From NCBI GenBank assembly GCA_016713925.1, contig JADJOH010000002.1:992001-1056000 (forward strand): a stretch of DNA of 64,000 nucleotides, written 5' to 3'. Under the pieces are notes generated by a model. That model saw only the letters and a list, made by a program, of their open reading frames with translations. It was not told where the DNA came from and did not search any database. The position numbers and the translations under genes were made by a program. The DNA comes from Bacteroidota bacterium (GTDB taxonomy: Bacteria; Bacteroidota; Bacteroidia; AKYH767-A; OLB10). Below, piece by piece: positions 17,473 to 27,067 of the stretch (position 1 is the first letter of the stretch; each line of letters opens with the position of its first letter).

Positions 17473-18309
17473 CTAGAAGTCGAGCATGTCATTCTGCTGC
17501 ATCTGGTCATTATTTTGTCTGTTACCTTTTCTTCTGTCTTTACCTTGTTCAGCTTTTCCGAAACGGAAGCTAAGCGTAAAACTGGCGACTCTGGATTCCC
17601 GTTTTCTGGTGAATTCCAGGCGCACCCCATCGGCTCTGTTATCGATCACCATATTTCGCGTATCAAAAATATCGGTAACGGAACCATTGAGTGACCATTT
17701 TCCTCCTTTGAAATCATACTTGAAACCAAAATCAACACCACTCATTCCTTTAAATGTTCCTTGTGGTTGTTCACGCGGTGCCATGTAATTGCCTGTGAAT
17801 TGTGCTGACAATTGCTTTGATAATTTTACGGATATCGATCCGCGGAAATCTCCGCTCCATACATCGCTTACCAGATCGTCTTCCACATTGGTGCCATCAA
17901 CGGTATTATAAAACACGGTGAAGCTGGCGGATGTGGTAAATAATTTCAGGAAGGAATTCCGGAAGATCAATTCGAAGCCTAAATTTTCAGTAGAGTTATA
18001 GTTGATGAATGATTGCGTAGATACATTCGTCACTGTATCCACCTTTCTGAATCGCTGCGAATTATCGTTGGTATACCGGTAAAAGACATTGGCGGAAATG
18101 TTTTGTTCTCCATAACGGCCTATATAGCCGAACTCGAGTGAATGCGTCAACTCGGGAAGGATAGCAGGGTTCCCGATAAAAATATTCAATGAATCGGATA
18201 CATTCCGGAACGGATTCAATTGCATTTCCCGCGGACGGTTTATCCTGCGACTATAACTCAACTGAACATCCCTGCCCTCCTTAAAACTATATTTAATAGC
18301 TGCGGAGGG
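17473..18309 (-). CDS. TonB-dependent receptor, C-terminal part (frameshifted)
   Basis: C-terminal ~275 residues of an outer-membrane beta-barrel receptor (TonB-dependent receptor/OMP_b-brl_3 type): SYSRRINRPREMQLNPFRNV, FIGNPAILPELTHSLEFGYI, and repeated aromatic barrel strands. The tail is low-complexity (RRKGNRQNNDQMQQNDMLDF). The first ORF (18258-19982) continues into this frame if one T is added to a T4 run (AAAA on the plus strand at 18310-18313): NLFP then continues SAAIKYSFKEGRDVQ. The rest of the barrel is intact, so a sequencing deletion or a very recent mutation is likely. Confidence 0.8.
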   Translation of the reverse strand, partial: PSAAIKYSFKEGRDVQLSYSRRINRPREMQLNPFRNVSDSLNIFIGNPAILPELTHSLEFGYIGRYGEQNISANVFYRYTNDNSQRFRKVDTVTNVSTQSFINYNSTENLGFELIFRNSFLKLFTTSASFTVFYNTVDGTNVEDDLVSDVWSGDFRGSISVKLSKQLSAQFTGNYMAPREQPQGTFKGMSGVDFGFKYDFKGGKWSLNGSVTDIFDTRNMVIDNRADGVRLEFTRKRESRVASFTLSFRFGKAEQGKDRRKGNRQNNDQMQQNDMLDF

Positions 18310-19982
18310 AAAAGATTAAGGAAGTCCCGTGTAAAAATGGTATCTGCACTTTTAGAATCTCCCTCGATAAACGTTTGCTCTGCCCGAAGTCCTGCACTCA
18401 GTTCAAACACTTTCCATCGACCGCTCCATTGCAGATAGGCGGCATATACCCACTCTGAAAAAATAAACCGGTCGGTGAAGGAAGTATCCTGATTCCAAAC
18501 ATTACTATCGAAATCAAAACGATCGGACGATTGGCGGCTATCGTTGGTACGATATGAAGTTTTCAATCCGGATTCTATTCTAAAACTTTCGTAGGGCAAT
18601 ATATAATCGACTTGTCCGGTTCCATTGTAGGAATAACTTTCCGTATTGATGCGTTGATTCAGATCAAATCCCGGAGCCGGGATAAATGTAGACAAAGTAT
18701 TTTCCGCATTCCGGTCAAAAACATTCAGGTTAACGTTCGCAGTGAGTTCGCGTTTACTGTTCGGAAAAGTGCGGCGGTAATCTATACTTCCGTCTCCACT
18801 GGTATTGTCTTCTATCGTTTTTGAAAGGCGATCAAATCCGCTGATGGAAGTTCTTTCTTCATCCAGAAGCCTTGTCAGTGATAAATCTCTGCGATTCTCA
18901 TCCCGCATATTGTAGCCGCCGGAAAATCCGAGTGTATTGTAATCGTTGAGATAAAAATCAATGCCACCCCTAATATTATGGGAAAGGTTATCATTATGTC
19001 CGTCACTTTCAGATATAAAATAAGTAGTGGTATCATTATAGGTATTCGTTCGATCGCTGTTACTTTCAAAATCCCTTCTATCATCACGGAAAGAATAATT
19101 CAAAAAGGCATTATGCGTCTTTGTTCTCCGATTCAGATTAAGCGCTGCATTGTACTTATCATTTGTCCCTGCACCAACGGAAACGGTACCGTTTAATCCC
19201 GGATTTTTATCCTTCTTGGTTTTAATATTAATAATTCCGGACATCCCTTCGGCATCGTATTTAGAAGAAGGATTCGTGACCACTTCTATTTGATCAATAC
19301 TCGATGCCGGCAATTGTTGCAGAATAGCGCCTCTGTTATCACCGGTGAGTCCGGAAGGTTTTCCATCAATTAATATCGTCACTTGTTCACTTCCCCGCAA
19401 ACTGATCTTCCCATCTATGTCCACATTTACAGAGGGAATATTTTGCAGTACTTCCGAGACGGAACCTCCTGCATTGATCAAGGTTTTATCGACGTTATAG
19501 ACTTTTTTATCCAGCGAATTTACGTACTCCACTTTCTCCCCTACCACCTCTGCTTCTTTCAAAATTCGCTGAGAAGGTGGCATCCAGACATTCCCAAAAT
19601 CTTTCAAAGGATCTTGCGGATTCAGCATAAACGGCTTTGAGTCGAGCTGACGGTAACCAATAGATGTGATGCGAATAAAATATCTACCGGGCATCACGTC
19701 CTCTATACGAAAATGCCCTCGCTCATCGGTCAATGCACCTCCGGCAACAGAACTGTCACGCACTTTCATCAACACCACGGAAGCAAATTCCATCGCTTCC
19801 TTGCTCGAAGAATCTCTCAAAATACCAATTACCTTTCCAATCGGTGCCATATTCTTCATAAATGAAGAATCTTTCATACTCGCTTTAAACCGCGACGAAT
19901 CGCGACCCTGACCACCCGGAGGCTGAGCAGCAACCTGCAGAACACTTAAAAAGAAAAATAATAGGAGCAACAGTTGACGCAT
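18258..19982 (-). CDS. TonB-dependent receptor, N-terminal part (CarboxypepD_reg, plug, half of the barrel)
   Basis: 574 residues as read. A signal peptide (~1-19, ending VAAQ) is followed by a carboxypeptidase-D-regulatory-like domain (VIGILRDSSSKEAMEFASVV), a plug domain (GGSVSEVLQNIPSVNVDIDG, LIDGKPSGLTGDNRGAILQQ, SSIDQIEVVTNPSSKYDAEG) and the first barrel strands. Substrate unknown. There is no SusD partner, so this is not a classic SusCD pair. The reading frame is lost after DFLNLFPP by a 1-nt deletion; the rest of the barrel is at 17473-18309. The corrected protein would be ~835 residues. Confidence 0.85.
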   Translation of the reverse strand: MRQLLLLLFFFLSVLQVAAQPPGGQGRDSSRFKASMKDSSFMKNMAPIGKVIGILRDSSSKEAMEFASVVLMKVRDSSVAGGALTDERGHFRIEDVMPGRYFIRITSIGYRQLDSKPFMLNPQDPLKDFGNVWMPPSQRILKEAEVVGEKVEYVNSLDKKVYNVDKTLINAGGSVSEVLQNIPSVNVDIDGKISLRGSEQVTILIDGKPSGLTGDNRGAILQQLPASSIDQIEVVTNPSSKYDAEGMSGIINIKTKKDKNPGLNGTVSVGAGTNDKYNAALNLNRRTKTHNAFLNYSFRDDRRDFESNSDRTNTYNDTTTYFISESDGHNDNLSHNIRGGIDFYLNDYNTLGFSGGYNMRDENRRDLSLTRLLDEERTSISGFDRLSKTIEDNTSGDGSIDYRRTFPNSKRELTANVNLNVFDRNAENTLSTFIPAPGFDLNQRINTESYSYNGTGQVDYILPYESFRIESGLKTSYRTNDSRQSSDRFDFDSNVWNQDTSFTDRFIFSEWVYAAYLQWSGRWKVFELSAGLRAEQTFIEGDSKSADTIFTRDFLNLFPPQLLNIVLRRAGMFS

Positions 19983-20194
19983 AAGGAATGGATTTTACTG
20001 AGTGTGCAAATTTACGGGGTTGATAGGACACCATTACAAATTAAAAGTTTATTTCACTGGAAGATCATTTAGTTTGAAAATGACTTATTCGAATATTAAC
20101 GCACTAAGTATCAAATCCTTATTTACATGATAGAAGACAGCATCCCGAGAGTAACAGCGAATTATTCGAACAATGACTGCACTATTCGAAAAAA

Positions 20195-20683
20195 TCAAGA
20201 GGCAGGTACTTCACGGAAGAGCACTTCCAGCAGGGTTTGACCTACTGCCTTGAGACTATTCTTATCGATTTTATCGATGGTATCATCATGCGTATGCCAG
20301 TGCGTCCAAAAATTTGATGGACTACTAAACTCATAATGGATCACATCCACACATTTAATACCTGCCAACCGATTAATGTAAAAATGATCATCAATAATTC
20401 CTTTGGTTCGTTCATTAATAAAGTAGTCACTGAATCCGGAGGCCGCGGCAATTTTCCAAACCTTCTCCACAATCTCCGGAGCATATTGCATAGAAGTTCC
20501 CTCTTGCGTAAACTTTGCATTCTGTGCTCCTACCATATCGAGCAGGATGCCATATCTTGCCTGATAGTTGCGGGTATGTAAATTCTTTGCCCAATACTGA
20601 GAACCCAAACAATAGGAATCTTCCATCCGTGGTAAATCACTATCATCCGGCTGACCATAATCCTCCGCATCAAAGAAGATGAT
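20195..20683 (-). CDS. M28 family peptidase / glutaminyl cyclase-like, C-terminal part (frameshifted)
   Basis: Continues the M28 protein begun at 21239: FFDAEDYGQPDDSDLPRMED (with the Glu/Asp of the metal site), then SYCLGSQYWAKNLH, GILLDMVGAQNAKF, and the last metal-ligand region WTHWHTHDDTIDKID. A 1-nt surplus around 20681-20689 separates it from the N-terminal part, where GVIYHLL-stop should read on into IIFFDAEDYG. Reading could only restart at the ATG at 20626, which lacks half of the active site. Confidence 0.75.
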   Translation of the reverse strand: MIFFDAEDYGQPDDSDLPRMEDSYCLGSQYWAKNLHTRNYQARYGILLDMVGAQNAKFTQEGTSMQYAPEIVEKVWKIAAASGFSDYFINERTKGIIDDHFYINRLAGIKCVDVIHYEFSSPSNFWTHWHTHDDTIDKIDKNSLKAVGQTLLEVLFREVPAS

Positions 20684-21239
20684 ATATCACTCCGAGCGCA
20701 GGGTTAGCAGCGGCCAGTTGACGCGCCACCTCTATCAACACACCCACTCCACTCGCGCCATCATTCGCACCATCGATCGCTTCATTTTCTCTATCATCAT
20801 CCTGATCGGCAAAAGGGCGTGTATCCCAATGCGCGCACAACAAAATGCGATTTCCAAGGTCCGGATGAAAAGAAGCAATGATGTTTCTGCTGTTCAGAAT
20901 TTTTCCATCGAAGGCCCTTACTTTAAAAGATTGCTCGATGACTGTATCCGCGTACGCTTTCATCTTACTGATCAACCACGACCCGCAATTTACATGACCA
21001 ACACTATTCGGAACGCGCGGACCAAAATCCACCTGTTGCTTCACAAACGAAAAGGCCGAGTCCGCATGAAAGGAAGGTGCTTTCACAGTAACAACAGGTG
21101 TAGTGTTAGTTTGCTGACTCTCATCTTCTTTTTCAGATGCATTGTTACAAGAACTGATCGTCACCAACAGGAATAACCAAATGGCTGAGGGTACTAAATA
21201 TCTGCTATGCTTTACTCCAGCTGGTCCCATCTTTTTCAT
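20670..21239 (-). CDS. M28 family peptidase / glutaminyl cyclase-like lipoprotein, N-terminal part
   Basis: 189 residues as read. A lipoprotein-type signal ends at TISSC, then a Ser/Thr/Glu linker leads into a zinc exopeptidase fold: HADSAFSFVKQQVDFGPRVP, ILLCAHWDTRPFADQD (His metal ligand) and DGANDGASGVGVLIEVARQL (bridging Asp). Bacteroidota members are usually annotated as M28 peptidases or glutaminyl-peptide cyclotransferase-like enzymes acting in the envelope. The start overlaps the cysS stop by 35 bp (an ATG at 21230 is an alternative). The frame is broken near 20685; the corrected protein would be ~348 residues. Confidence 0.8.
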   Translation of the reverse strand: MKKMGPAGVKHSRYLVPSAIWLFLLVTISSCNNASEKEDESQQTNTTPVVTVKAPSFHADSAFSFVKQQVDFGPRVPNSVGHVNCGSWLISKMKAYADTVIEQSFKVRAFDGKILNSRNIIASFHPDLGNRILLCAHWDTRPFADQDDDRENEAIDGANDGASGVGVLIEVARQLAAANPALGVIYHLL

Positions 21240-22680
21240 CTTTTATCACGAAATTCAATTTAATCAGTTCATCACGGATACGATCAGAAGTAGCGAAGTC
21301 TTTTTTCACTTTGGCATCTGCACGTAAAGCGAGCAGGAGTTTCATCACCCCATCGAGTTCATCGCCACTCACTTTCTCCTCTGCTTTTAATCCGAGCACA
21401 TCGAAAACGAATATCCTCATGGTCTCTTTGAGATGTTCAATATCCTCCGCAGTCAATTGCTCTGTTCCCGCATGTACTGAATTGATCACTCTAACGGCTT
21501 CGAACAGGTGCGAAATAGCAATCGCGGTGTTGAGATCGTCGTTCATGGCCGCGTAGCAATTATCGCGTATCGCTTTCACATTACTTGTTGATGCAGCACC
21601 GGGCTTTAACTTCTCCAGCAATTCTACAGCCGCCATCATCTTATTCATGCCCTTTTCTGCTGCCTGAAGTCCTTCATTACTGAAATCAAGCGTACTTCTG
21701 TAATGCGCCTGAAGAATGAAAAAGCGAATTGACATTGGGCTATACGATTGCTGCAACAGCGGATGCTCGCCTGTAAACAATTGACGAAGGGTAATAAAAT
21801 TGCCCAATGATTTTCCCATCTTTTGTCCGTTGATGGTGATCATATTGTTATGCATCCAGTAACGCACAGGAGCCTGTCCGCAACTTCCTTTCGACTGCGC
21901 GATTTCACTTTCATGATGCGGAAATAGGAGATCCATTCCCCCACCGTGAATGTCGAATGTTTCGCCGAGATACTTTTTACTCATCGCTGAACATTCAATA
22001 TGCCAGCCGGGGAAACCATCACTCCAGGGCGAAGGCCAGCGCATGATATGTTCGGGAGATGCTTTTTTCCAGAGGGCAAAATCGGCGGGATTGCGTTTTT
22101 CATCCTGTCCTTCCAGCACACGACGTTCATTGCCTGCCCCGGAGATCAATTCCTCAATCACGCGACCGCTGAGCTTTCCGTAATCATTCGTTTTACTGTA
22201 AGATATCACGTCAAAATACACCGAGCCATTCGACTCATAGGCATAACCGTTATCCATTATTTTCCGGATCATCTCGATCTGTTCGATGATATGTCCGGAA
22301 GCACGCGGTTCAATACCGGGAGGAGTATTGTTAAGGGCACGCATGGAATCATGAAAACTATTGGTATAAAGTTCAACGATCTCCATGGGTTCGAGTTGTT
22401 CGAGGCGGGCTTTTTTGGCGATTTTATCTTCTCCTTCATCGGCATCATTTTCGAGATGGCCTACATCGGTGATATTCCTGACATAACGCACTTTATAGCC
22501 CAGGTGTTGCATATAGCGCTTCATCACATCAAACGTAATGTACGGGCGTGCATGACCTAAATGGGCTTCACCATACACCGTTGGTCCGCAAACATAAAGT
22601 CCCACAAAAGGCGGGTTCAAGGGGATAAACTGTTCTTTCTGTCGGGAAAGAGAATTCGTAATATATATTGGGTGTTGCAT
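21205..22680 (-). CDS. cysS: Cysteinyl-tRNA synthetase
   Basis: 491 residues, class I aminoacyl-tRNA synthetase that charges tRNA-Cys. The HIGH-type motif is HLGH (40-43) in CGPTVYGEAHLGHARPY. The zinc ligands Cys31, Cys230 and His255 with a following Glu are visible (GWHIECSAMSKKYLG, GGGMDLLFPHHESEIAQS). The KMSKS loop is KMGKSLGN (287-294), with Gly in place of the central Ser, a variant seen in other class I enzymes. Full length, no frame damage. Its 3' end overlaps the M28 gene, with which it may be co-transcribed. Confidence 0.96.
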   Translation of the reverse strand: MQHPIYITNSLSRQKEQFIPLNPPFVGLYVCGPTVYGEAHLGHARPYITFDVMKRYMQHLGYKVRYVRNITDVGHLENDADEGEDKIAKKARLEQLEPMEIVELYTNSFHDSMRALNNTPPGIEPRASGHIIEQIEMIRKIMDNGYAYESNGSVYFDVISYSKTNDYGKLSGRVIEELISGAGNERRVLEGQDEKRNPADFALWKKASPEHIMRWPSPWSDGFPGWHIECSAMSKKYLGETFDIHGGGMDLLFPHHESEIAQSKGSCGQAPVRYWMHNNMITINGQKMGKSLGNFITLRQLFTGEHPLLQQSYSPMSIRFFILQAHYRSTLDFSNEGLQAAEKGMNKMMAAVELLEKLKPGAASTSNVKAIRDNCYAAMNDDLNTAIAISHLFEAVRVINSVHAGTEQLTAEDIEHLKETMRIFVFDVLGLKAEEKVSGDELDGVMKLLLALRADAKVKKDFATSDRIRDELIKLNFVIKDEKDGTSWSKA

Positions 22681-22721
22681 AATAAACTAATACTTTGGTA
22701 TTAAAAAGATCAGTGAAAACA

Positions 22722-22760
22722 ACCACTAAGGCACTTAGGACACTAAGATCACTAAGACCA
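22722..22760. repeat. ACTAAGGCAC/ACTAAG degenerate intergenic repeat
   Basis: AACCACTAAGGCACTTAGGA followed by CACTAAGATCACTAAGACC. The complementary wording (GTGCCTTAGTGGTT) appears at ~29979-29993. It lies between cysS and the SDR gene; function unknown. Confidence 0.4.
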
Positions 22761-22775
22761 AAAATGTTGAATCAC

Positions 22776-23276
22776 TTAAATAATTTCTCTGGCATTTTTC
22801 AGATGGCTGAGCATGTCGAGGGTCATGGAGGAGAGGTCGTATTTACATTTCCAGCCCCAGTCTTGTTGGGCGCTTGAATCGTCGATGCTATTGGGCCAGG
22901 AGTCGGCGATTTGCTGACGGAAGTCGGGGGTATAGTCGATGGTGAAACCGGGGACATGCTTCGCGATTTCTGCAGCGATTTCTTTCGGAGTAAAGCTGAT
23001 TCCTCCGAGGTTATAACTGCTGCGAATTTTAACTTTTTCGGCAGGTGCTTCCATCAATTCCAATGTGGCACGGATAGCATCCGGCATATACATCATCGGC
23101 AATGCGGTATCTTCTTTCAGAAAACAATTGTAGTGACCATTGTCGAGGGCCTGATGATAAATATCAACGGCATAATCGGTAGTTCCTCCTCCCGGGAGTG
23201 CTTTGTAGCTGATGAGTCCGGGGTAACGAATGCTTCTCACATCCACACCAAACTTATTGAAATAATATTCGCACCA
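22776..23276 (-). CDS. NAD-dependent epimerase / L-threonine 3-dehydrogenase-like SDR, C-terminal part
   Basis: Continues the SDR protein that begins at 23742: GVDVRSIRYPGLISYKALPG, GGTTDYAVDIYHQAL, MPMMYMPDAIRATLELMEAP and IDDSSAQQDWGWK. The RSIRYPGLIS and DYAVDI segments are characteristic of the epimerase-type L-threonine 3-dehydrogenase, which oxidises threonine to 2-amino-3-ketobutyrate. The join near 23276-23285 needs two extra bases: GEL then TGG TGC GAA (WCE) instead of GTG CGA ATA. The first possible restart is at 23246. Confidence 0.75.
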   Translation of the reverse strand, partial: WCEYYFNKFGVDVRSIRYPGLISYKALPGGGTTDYAVDIYHQALDNGHYNCFLKEDTALPMMYMPDAIRATLELMEAPAEKVKIRSSYNLGGISFTPKEIAAEIAKHVPGFTIDYTPDFRQQIADSWPNSIDDSSAQQDWGWKCKYDLSSMTLDMLSHLKNAREII

Positions 23277-23742
23277 GCTCGCCGGCCTGCTTGCTGATAC
23301 CGTAAACTGTGGAAGGTTCCATCACGGTATACTGCGGCGTATTATTGCGCGGTGTTGTCGGGCCAAAGACCGCGATACTGGACGGCCAGAAAATTTTTAA
23401 TCCACCGAGTTCCTTCGCCAGATCCAACAGGATAAATAATCCTTCCATATTCAGTCGCCAGGCAGCTTTCATTTTCTGCTCTGCTGTAGCACTTAACAGG
23501 GCGGCCAACAGATAAACTTCCTTGACTTTATTACTTCGAATAATATCAGCAACGGCTTGTGCATCGAGGACATCCAGCGTATAGAAAGGACCACTCTCTG
23601 AGAGGTAACCTGCCTGCTCTTTTACATCCGTTGCAATCACTCTACTCCCGCCATGTGTCTCACGCAATGTGGTAACAAGGTCGGTTCCAATTTGCCCGGC
23701 AGCACCGAGCACCAATATCGTATCTCCTTTTGACATATCCAT
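23254..23742 (-). CDS. NAD-dependent epimerase / L-threonine 3-dehydrogenase-like SDR, N-terminal part
   Basis: 162 residues as read. The Rossmann nucleotide-binding loop is ILVLGAAGQIGTDL (GxxGxxG), followed by DVLDAQAVADII, EVYLLAALLSATAEQ, the SSIAVFGP strand and the catalytic VYGISKQAGE (YxxxK). These fit the extended SDR epimerase-type threonine dehydrogenase (~315 residues when joined). The reading frame is lost after GELVRILFQ. The ATG overlaps the stop of the upstream coiled-coil gene as TAATG, so the two are likely translationally coupled. Confidence 0.8.
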   Translation of the reverse strand: MDMSKGDTILVLGAAGQIGTDLVTTLRETHGGSRVIATDVKEQAGYLSESGPFYTLDVLDAQAVADIIRSNKVKEVYLLAALLSATAEQKMKAAWRLNMEGLFILLDLAKELGGLKIFWPSSIAVFGPTTPRNNTPQYTVMEPSTVYGISKQAGELVRILFQ

Positions 23743-24404
23743 TACTTCAATTCTGTGAACTTTCCTCTCAGTATTTCAAGGCTTTTTTCCTGCCCTTGAA
23801 TTTTTACTTTAAGATCTTCTGATTTTTTTATATTATCTTCAATTGTTGTTTCATTTTCAGCAATTCTCTTCTTCATACTCTCATTTTCCTGCGCTAACCG
23901 TTCATTCGTCTTGATCAGATCTTTTTGATCGTCTTGTGAATCTTCCAGCAGTTCGGCTGCAATTTCAATTTTTTTATTCAGGCCATCTTTTGACTGATTC
24001 ATAGCAAAATCATACAGGAGTGACTCCAGTCTCTTGCTGTAATCAGGATCGGCAGTTGGCGAGACAAAGGCAGCACCTTTAATAACAGCCACTTTCAAAA
24101 GTACACCATCTTCATCCTCTATCAGCCGCGAAAAAATCTGCAAGGTCTCCGGACCCAATCCCTTGATAATAGCGTTTTCACCTTTGATCTGACCTTTGGA
24201 TGTCCTCACTTTGGCATTATTATCTTTTAAGAAACCCGTCCACCTTTTCTCCATTACTTTTTCAGTAGCATGCGGAATTTTAATTCTGAAAGTGGGATTA
24301 TACCCTTCACCCAATTGATCCAGTGACTGCTCGATGCTGACTTTTTGAGCAAAGGTGAGTGAGGAAATCAACAAACCGATAATTATCAAATAATGCTTTT
24401 TCAT
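23742..24404 (-). CDS. Secreted coiled-coil protein of unknown function
   Basis: 220 residues. The signal peptide (~1-19, ending TFAQ) is followed by a globular segment (~20-135) resembling nothing I can name, then a long predicted coiled coil (~145-220) rich in Glu/Lys/Gln with heptad-like Leu/Ile spacing. The mature protein should be periplasmic. It sits directly upstream of the SDR gene with a TAATG overlap and 24 bp downstream of the DUF502 gene. No function can be inferred from sequence alone. Confidence 0.6.
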   Translation of the reverse strand: MKKHYLIIIGLLISSLTFAQKVSIEQSLDQLGEGYNPTFRIKIPHATEKVMEKRWTGFLKDNNAKVRTSKGQIKGENAIIKGLGPETLQIFSRLIEDEDGVLLKVAVIKGAAFVSPTADPDYSKRLESLLYDFAMNQSKDGLNKKIEIAAELLEDSQDDQKDLIKTNERLAQENESMKKRIAENETTIEDNIKKSEDLKVKIQGQEKSLEILRGKFTELK

Positions 24405-24428
24405 ACTGTATAAATTTAAATAAATATT

Positions 24429-25009
24429 TTAGATCTCAGTGACGCCCCCCGAAATTACAAACTTCATCATTTCTGTACCGGAAGCATCCAGTTTTTGTAC
24501 CTGAGTGGCATCCACTACCACCAACTGCCCGTTAAATCCATAGGAGAAAGGAAGGTAAACCGCCAATTTTTCCTTTGCCAAGCCCAATCGGGAAAGGTCA
24601 TTTTCGGTAATAAATCCGAAGCGCTGAACAGAAGGATTCGAGTTTACCGTAACGAGCACAGGTTCATTAAACCGCTTCTTTTCTCCCACGAAAGCCTCAA
24701 TAAGATCCTTCACTGAAGAATAAATTATCTTCAACAGGGAGTTTTCTCCATCAGGCTCTCGAACATCAGGAAGAAAGGATTCTTCACAAAACGCGTCCCC
24801 AGGTATCCCAGAAAAGTGATGACTGCCAATATGATAAGGATTCCCAATCCCGGCAATTCGATATCCTCGGCTCCGGGCACAGCTAAAGGGAACCTTTATC
24901 GGCAGGAGATTATCCATCCACAAAATGGACATATAGACCACATAAAATGTCACTACGGCAGGAACTACGAACAGTAATCCTGGAAGAAATAATTGGCCAG
25001 TTTTTTCAT
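24429..25009 (-). CDS. DUF502 family membrane protein (three frameshifts)
   Basis: The DUF502 pattern is recognisable in pieces: MKKLANYF start (ATG at 25009), GLLFVVPAVVTFYVVYM helix, second hydrophobic segment, LLKIIYSSVKDLIEAFVGEK, then MMKFVISGGVTEI at the end. Three 1-nt indels scramble the frame: a missing C near 24985, an extra T in a T-run near 24885 and a missing C in a C-run near 24737. The last two compensate each other, so residues between them are read out of frame (FSCARSRGYRIAG instead of an AVPGAEDIELPGLGI-type sequence). The open frame as read extends to 25046. Membrane protein of unknown role. Confidence 0.75.
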
Positions 25010-25097
25010 GATTGAACCCTTTGGGCTTGCGGAATTGATGGTGCAAATATCCGAAAGTGATGGCTCTTCCTCACTGAATCCCGCTTTCTTTGCAGGA

Positions 25098-26284
25098 ATG
25101 AACGCTGAAACGGATTTTAACCCTGAAGAATGGGTTTCATGGGTACTGGAACATGAAAACGAAGACACATCATCACTCGCTTTGCGTTATGCGGGAAAGA
25201 AAATCTACCCTTGAAAGCCCTTCTCCACCAGATAAAAGGACGGCGTATAGCAAAGCAGAAACTCCCATCGTGGTATCAATTTCCCACTATTTTTTTATCC
25301 GGATTCCACCATCATTGAACAATGCTCTTCAGAAGCCACTGCCCTATTAAAGGCAACTTTCGTAAAAGGGAAAAAAGTAGCGGACCTCACCGGCGGACTT
25401 GGTGTAGATAGCTGGGCCTTCGCGCAGGAAGCAGCTTCTGTAATCTTTTGTGAACCGGACCCCTCACGGTGTGAAGCGGCACGAAAAAATTTTACAATAC
25501 TTGGTCTCAGGAATATAGAAATCGTTTGCAGTGATGCCGAAAGCATGCTTCAGCATAAGTCATTGGAAGGAATTGATCTCATTTATTTAGATCCTTCCCG
25601 CAGAAGTGAAGGAGGAAATAAAGTCTTTCGGTTGAAGGACCTTCGTCCGGATGTATTATCATTGAAAGAAGCCCTGTTAGCGCAATCGACAGAAGTCGTG
25701 ATAAAGCTGGCTCCTATGTTGGATATCAGTGAAGGATTGAAGCAATTACCGGAGACGTACCGGGTGGATATTATTTCCTGGAAGGAGAATGCCGGGAGTT
25801 GTTGTTTCATTTAAAAAAAGGATTTCATCATCAACAGCTATATTGTCATGATGCGGGCATTAATGAAAATCCATTTGTATTCTCATTGACAGAAGAGCGG
25901 GACGCTAATTTACCGGTTGCAGTACCGGGGCCATGGATCTATGAACCGAATGCGGCTGTCCGAAAATCGGGAGCCTGGAAAAGTATTTGCAGGCAATTTC
26001 ATGTAAAAGCATTACACGCCAATACACATCTGTTCACGTCTGACCATTTCATAAAAGACTTTCCCGGGCGCGCTTTCAAATTACTCGAAGTATTACCCTT
26101 CAAAAAAGAAATCCTCATTGACCGAATGAAGGACCAAAGGGCACAATTAGTCTTTCACAACTTTCCTGAAAGTCCCGAGCGCGTTATTCAACAATTGAAC
26201 ATTCCTTCCGGAGAGCCATTTTATTTATTTTTTGTTCTTTTGGCTAATGACCATCCTGCGGTTTTACTCACCGAACGCCAATAA
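25098..26284 (+). pseudogene. PG_1098-like class I SAM methyltransferase with THUMP-like C-terminus (three frameshifts)
   Basis: Start ATG at 25098 (MNAETDFNPEEW). Order: N-terminal helical part with QIKGRRIAKQKLP, Rossmann SAM domain (KVADLTGGLGVDSWAF; LIYLDPSRRSEGGNKVFR), then the ferredoxin-like and THUMP-like C-terminal half (VPGPWIYEPNAAVRKSGAW, HLFTSDHFIKDFPGRAFK). This is the Bacteroidota PG_1098 architecture, a putative RNA methyltransferase. The frame breaks near 25212 (missing base after IYP), in the T7 run at ~25290, and near 25785. The pieces are 25098-25214, ~25215-25290, ~25290-25814 and 25799-26284. It is divergent from DUF502 with 88 bp between starts. Confidence 0.75.
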
Positions 26285-26351
26285 TAAAATGAGGTCCAAT
26301 CGTCTAACACAGAAAAACATCATTTCATTCCTTTCTGTCATCTCCACACCC

Positions 26352-26701
26352 TCATCCGCGCAACTCCTTCTGCACCTTTTTCGGTAGCCCTTTAAAAACC
26401 TCTTCATAAGAGTGATCGATTAAAGATTGGATCATCTTTTCCTCCAGACTTCCTTGCAGCGAAACGGTATTCCAGAGCTTTTTATTCATATGAAATCCGG
26501 GTTGCACTTCCGTATAACGTTCACGCAGTTCCGAAGCATAGACGGCATCGCATTTCAGGTTCACCGTATCCGGAGAGGATAAACTGATGAGGGCAAACAT
26601 TTTTCCGGCCACTTTAAAACCAATACATCATCGCCAAAGGGCATCGTTTCTTCAGTAAATGGTTTTGAAAGACAATATTCACGTAATTCGTCGATACGCA
26701 T
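26352..26701 (-). CDS. MmcQ/YjbR family protein (one frameshift)
   Basis: About 117 residues after correction. The start ATG at 26701 gives MRIDELREYCLSKPFTEETM, then PFGDDVLVFKVAGKMFALIS, CDAVYASELRERY, VQPGFHMNKKLWNTV and the C-terminal DHSYEEVFKGLPKKVQKEL. This is the standard MmcQ/YjbR layout (CyaY-like fold, often called DNA-binding, role unclear). A single missing base in the A4 run at 26616-26619 separates the first 27 residues from the rest; the part read in frame as it stands is 26352-26612. Confidence 0.8.
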
Positions 26702-27067
26702 GAACAAATATACTAATTTGAAAATTTGAAAATGGGCTGATTTGAAGATGGTGATGTATGGAGGAAATGATGGGGGGGATGATGAATGGGAATTTTACAG
26801 AATGGATTTCTATTGGAATAGGATTTTGGTGGAAAGGAACGCAGATTAATCGGATCTAACGGATGGTCGCGGATTGGAATATCTACGTCTTCAAACCTGC
26901 CTCCCACTATGGACATTCATCCAATCATCCTGTAAAATCTAACTAAAACACTTTTTAAACCTGTCCACCGCATGTGTGATTAGTCCAATCTGGGCTTCGA
27001 GAGCAAATTTTCAAATTATCGCATTTTCAAATTTTCAAATTACGGGATTTTGAAGTAATTTAGTCGA
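26702..27067. other. Intergenic region with degenerate repeats
   Basis: No gene is visible. It contains GGAACGCAGATTAATCGGAT-type wording (~26837) related to the tracts at 17146 and 17325, and ATTTTCAAATT repeats around 27007-27040 just before polA. A weak promoter for polA may lie here but none is convincing. Confidence 0.5.
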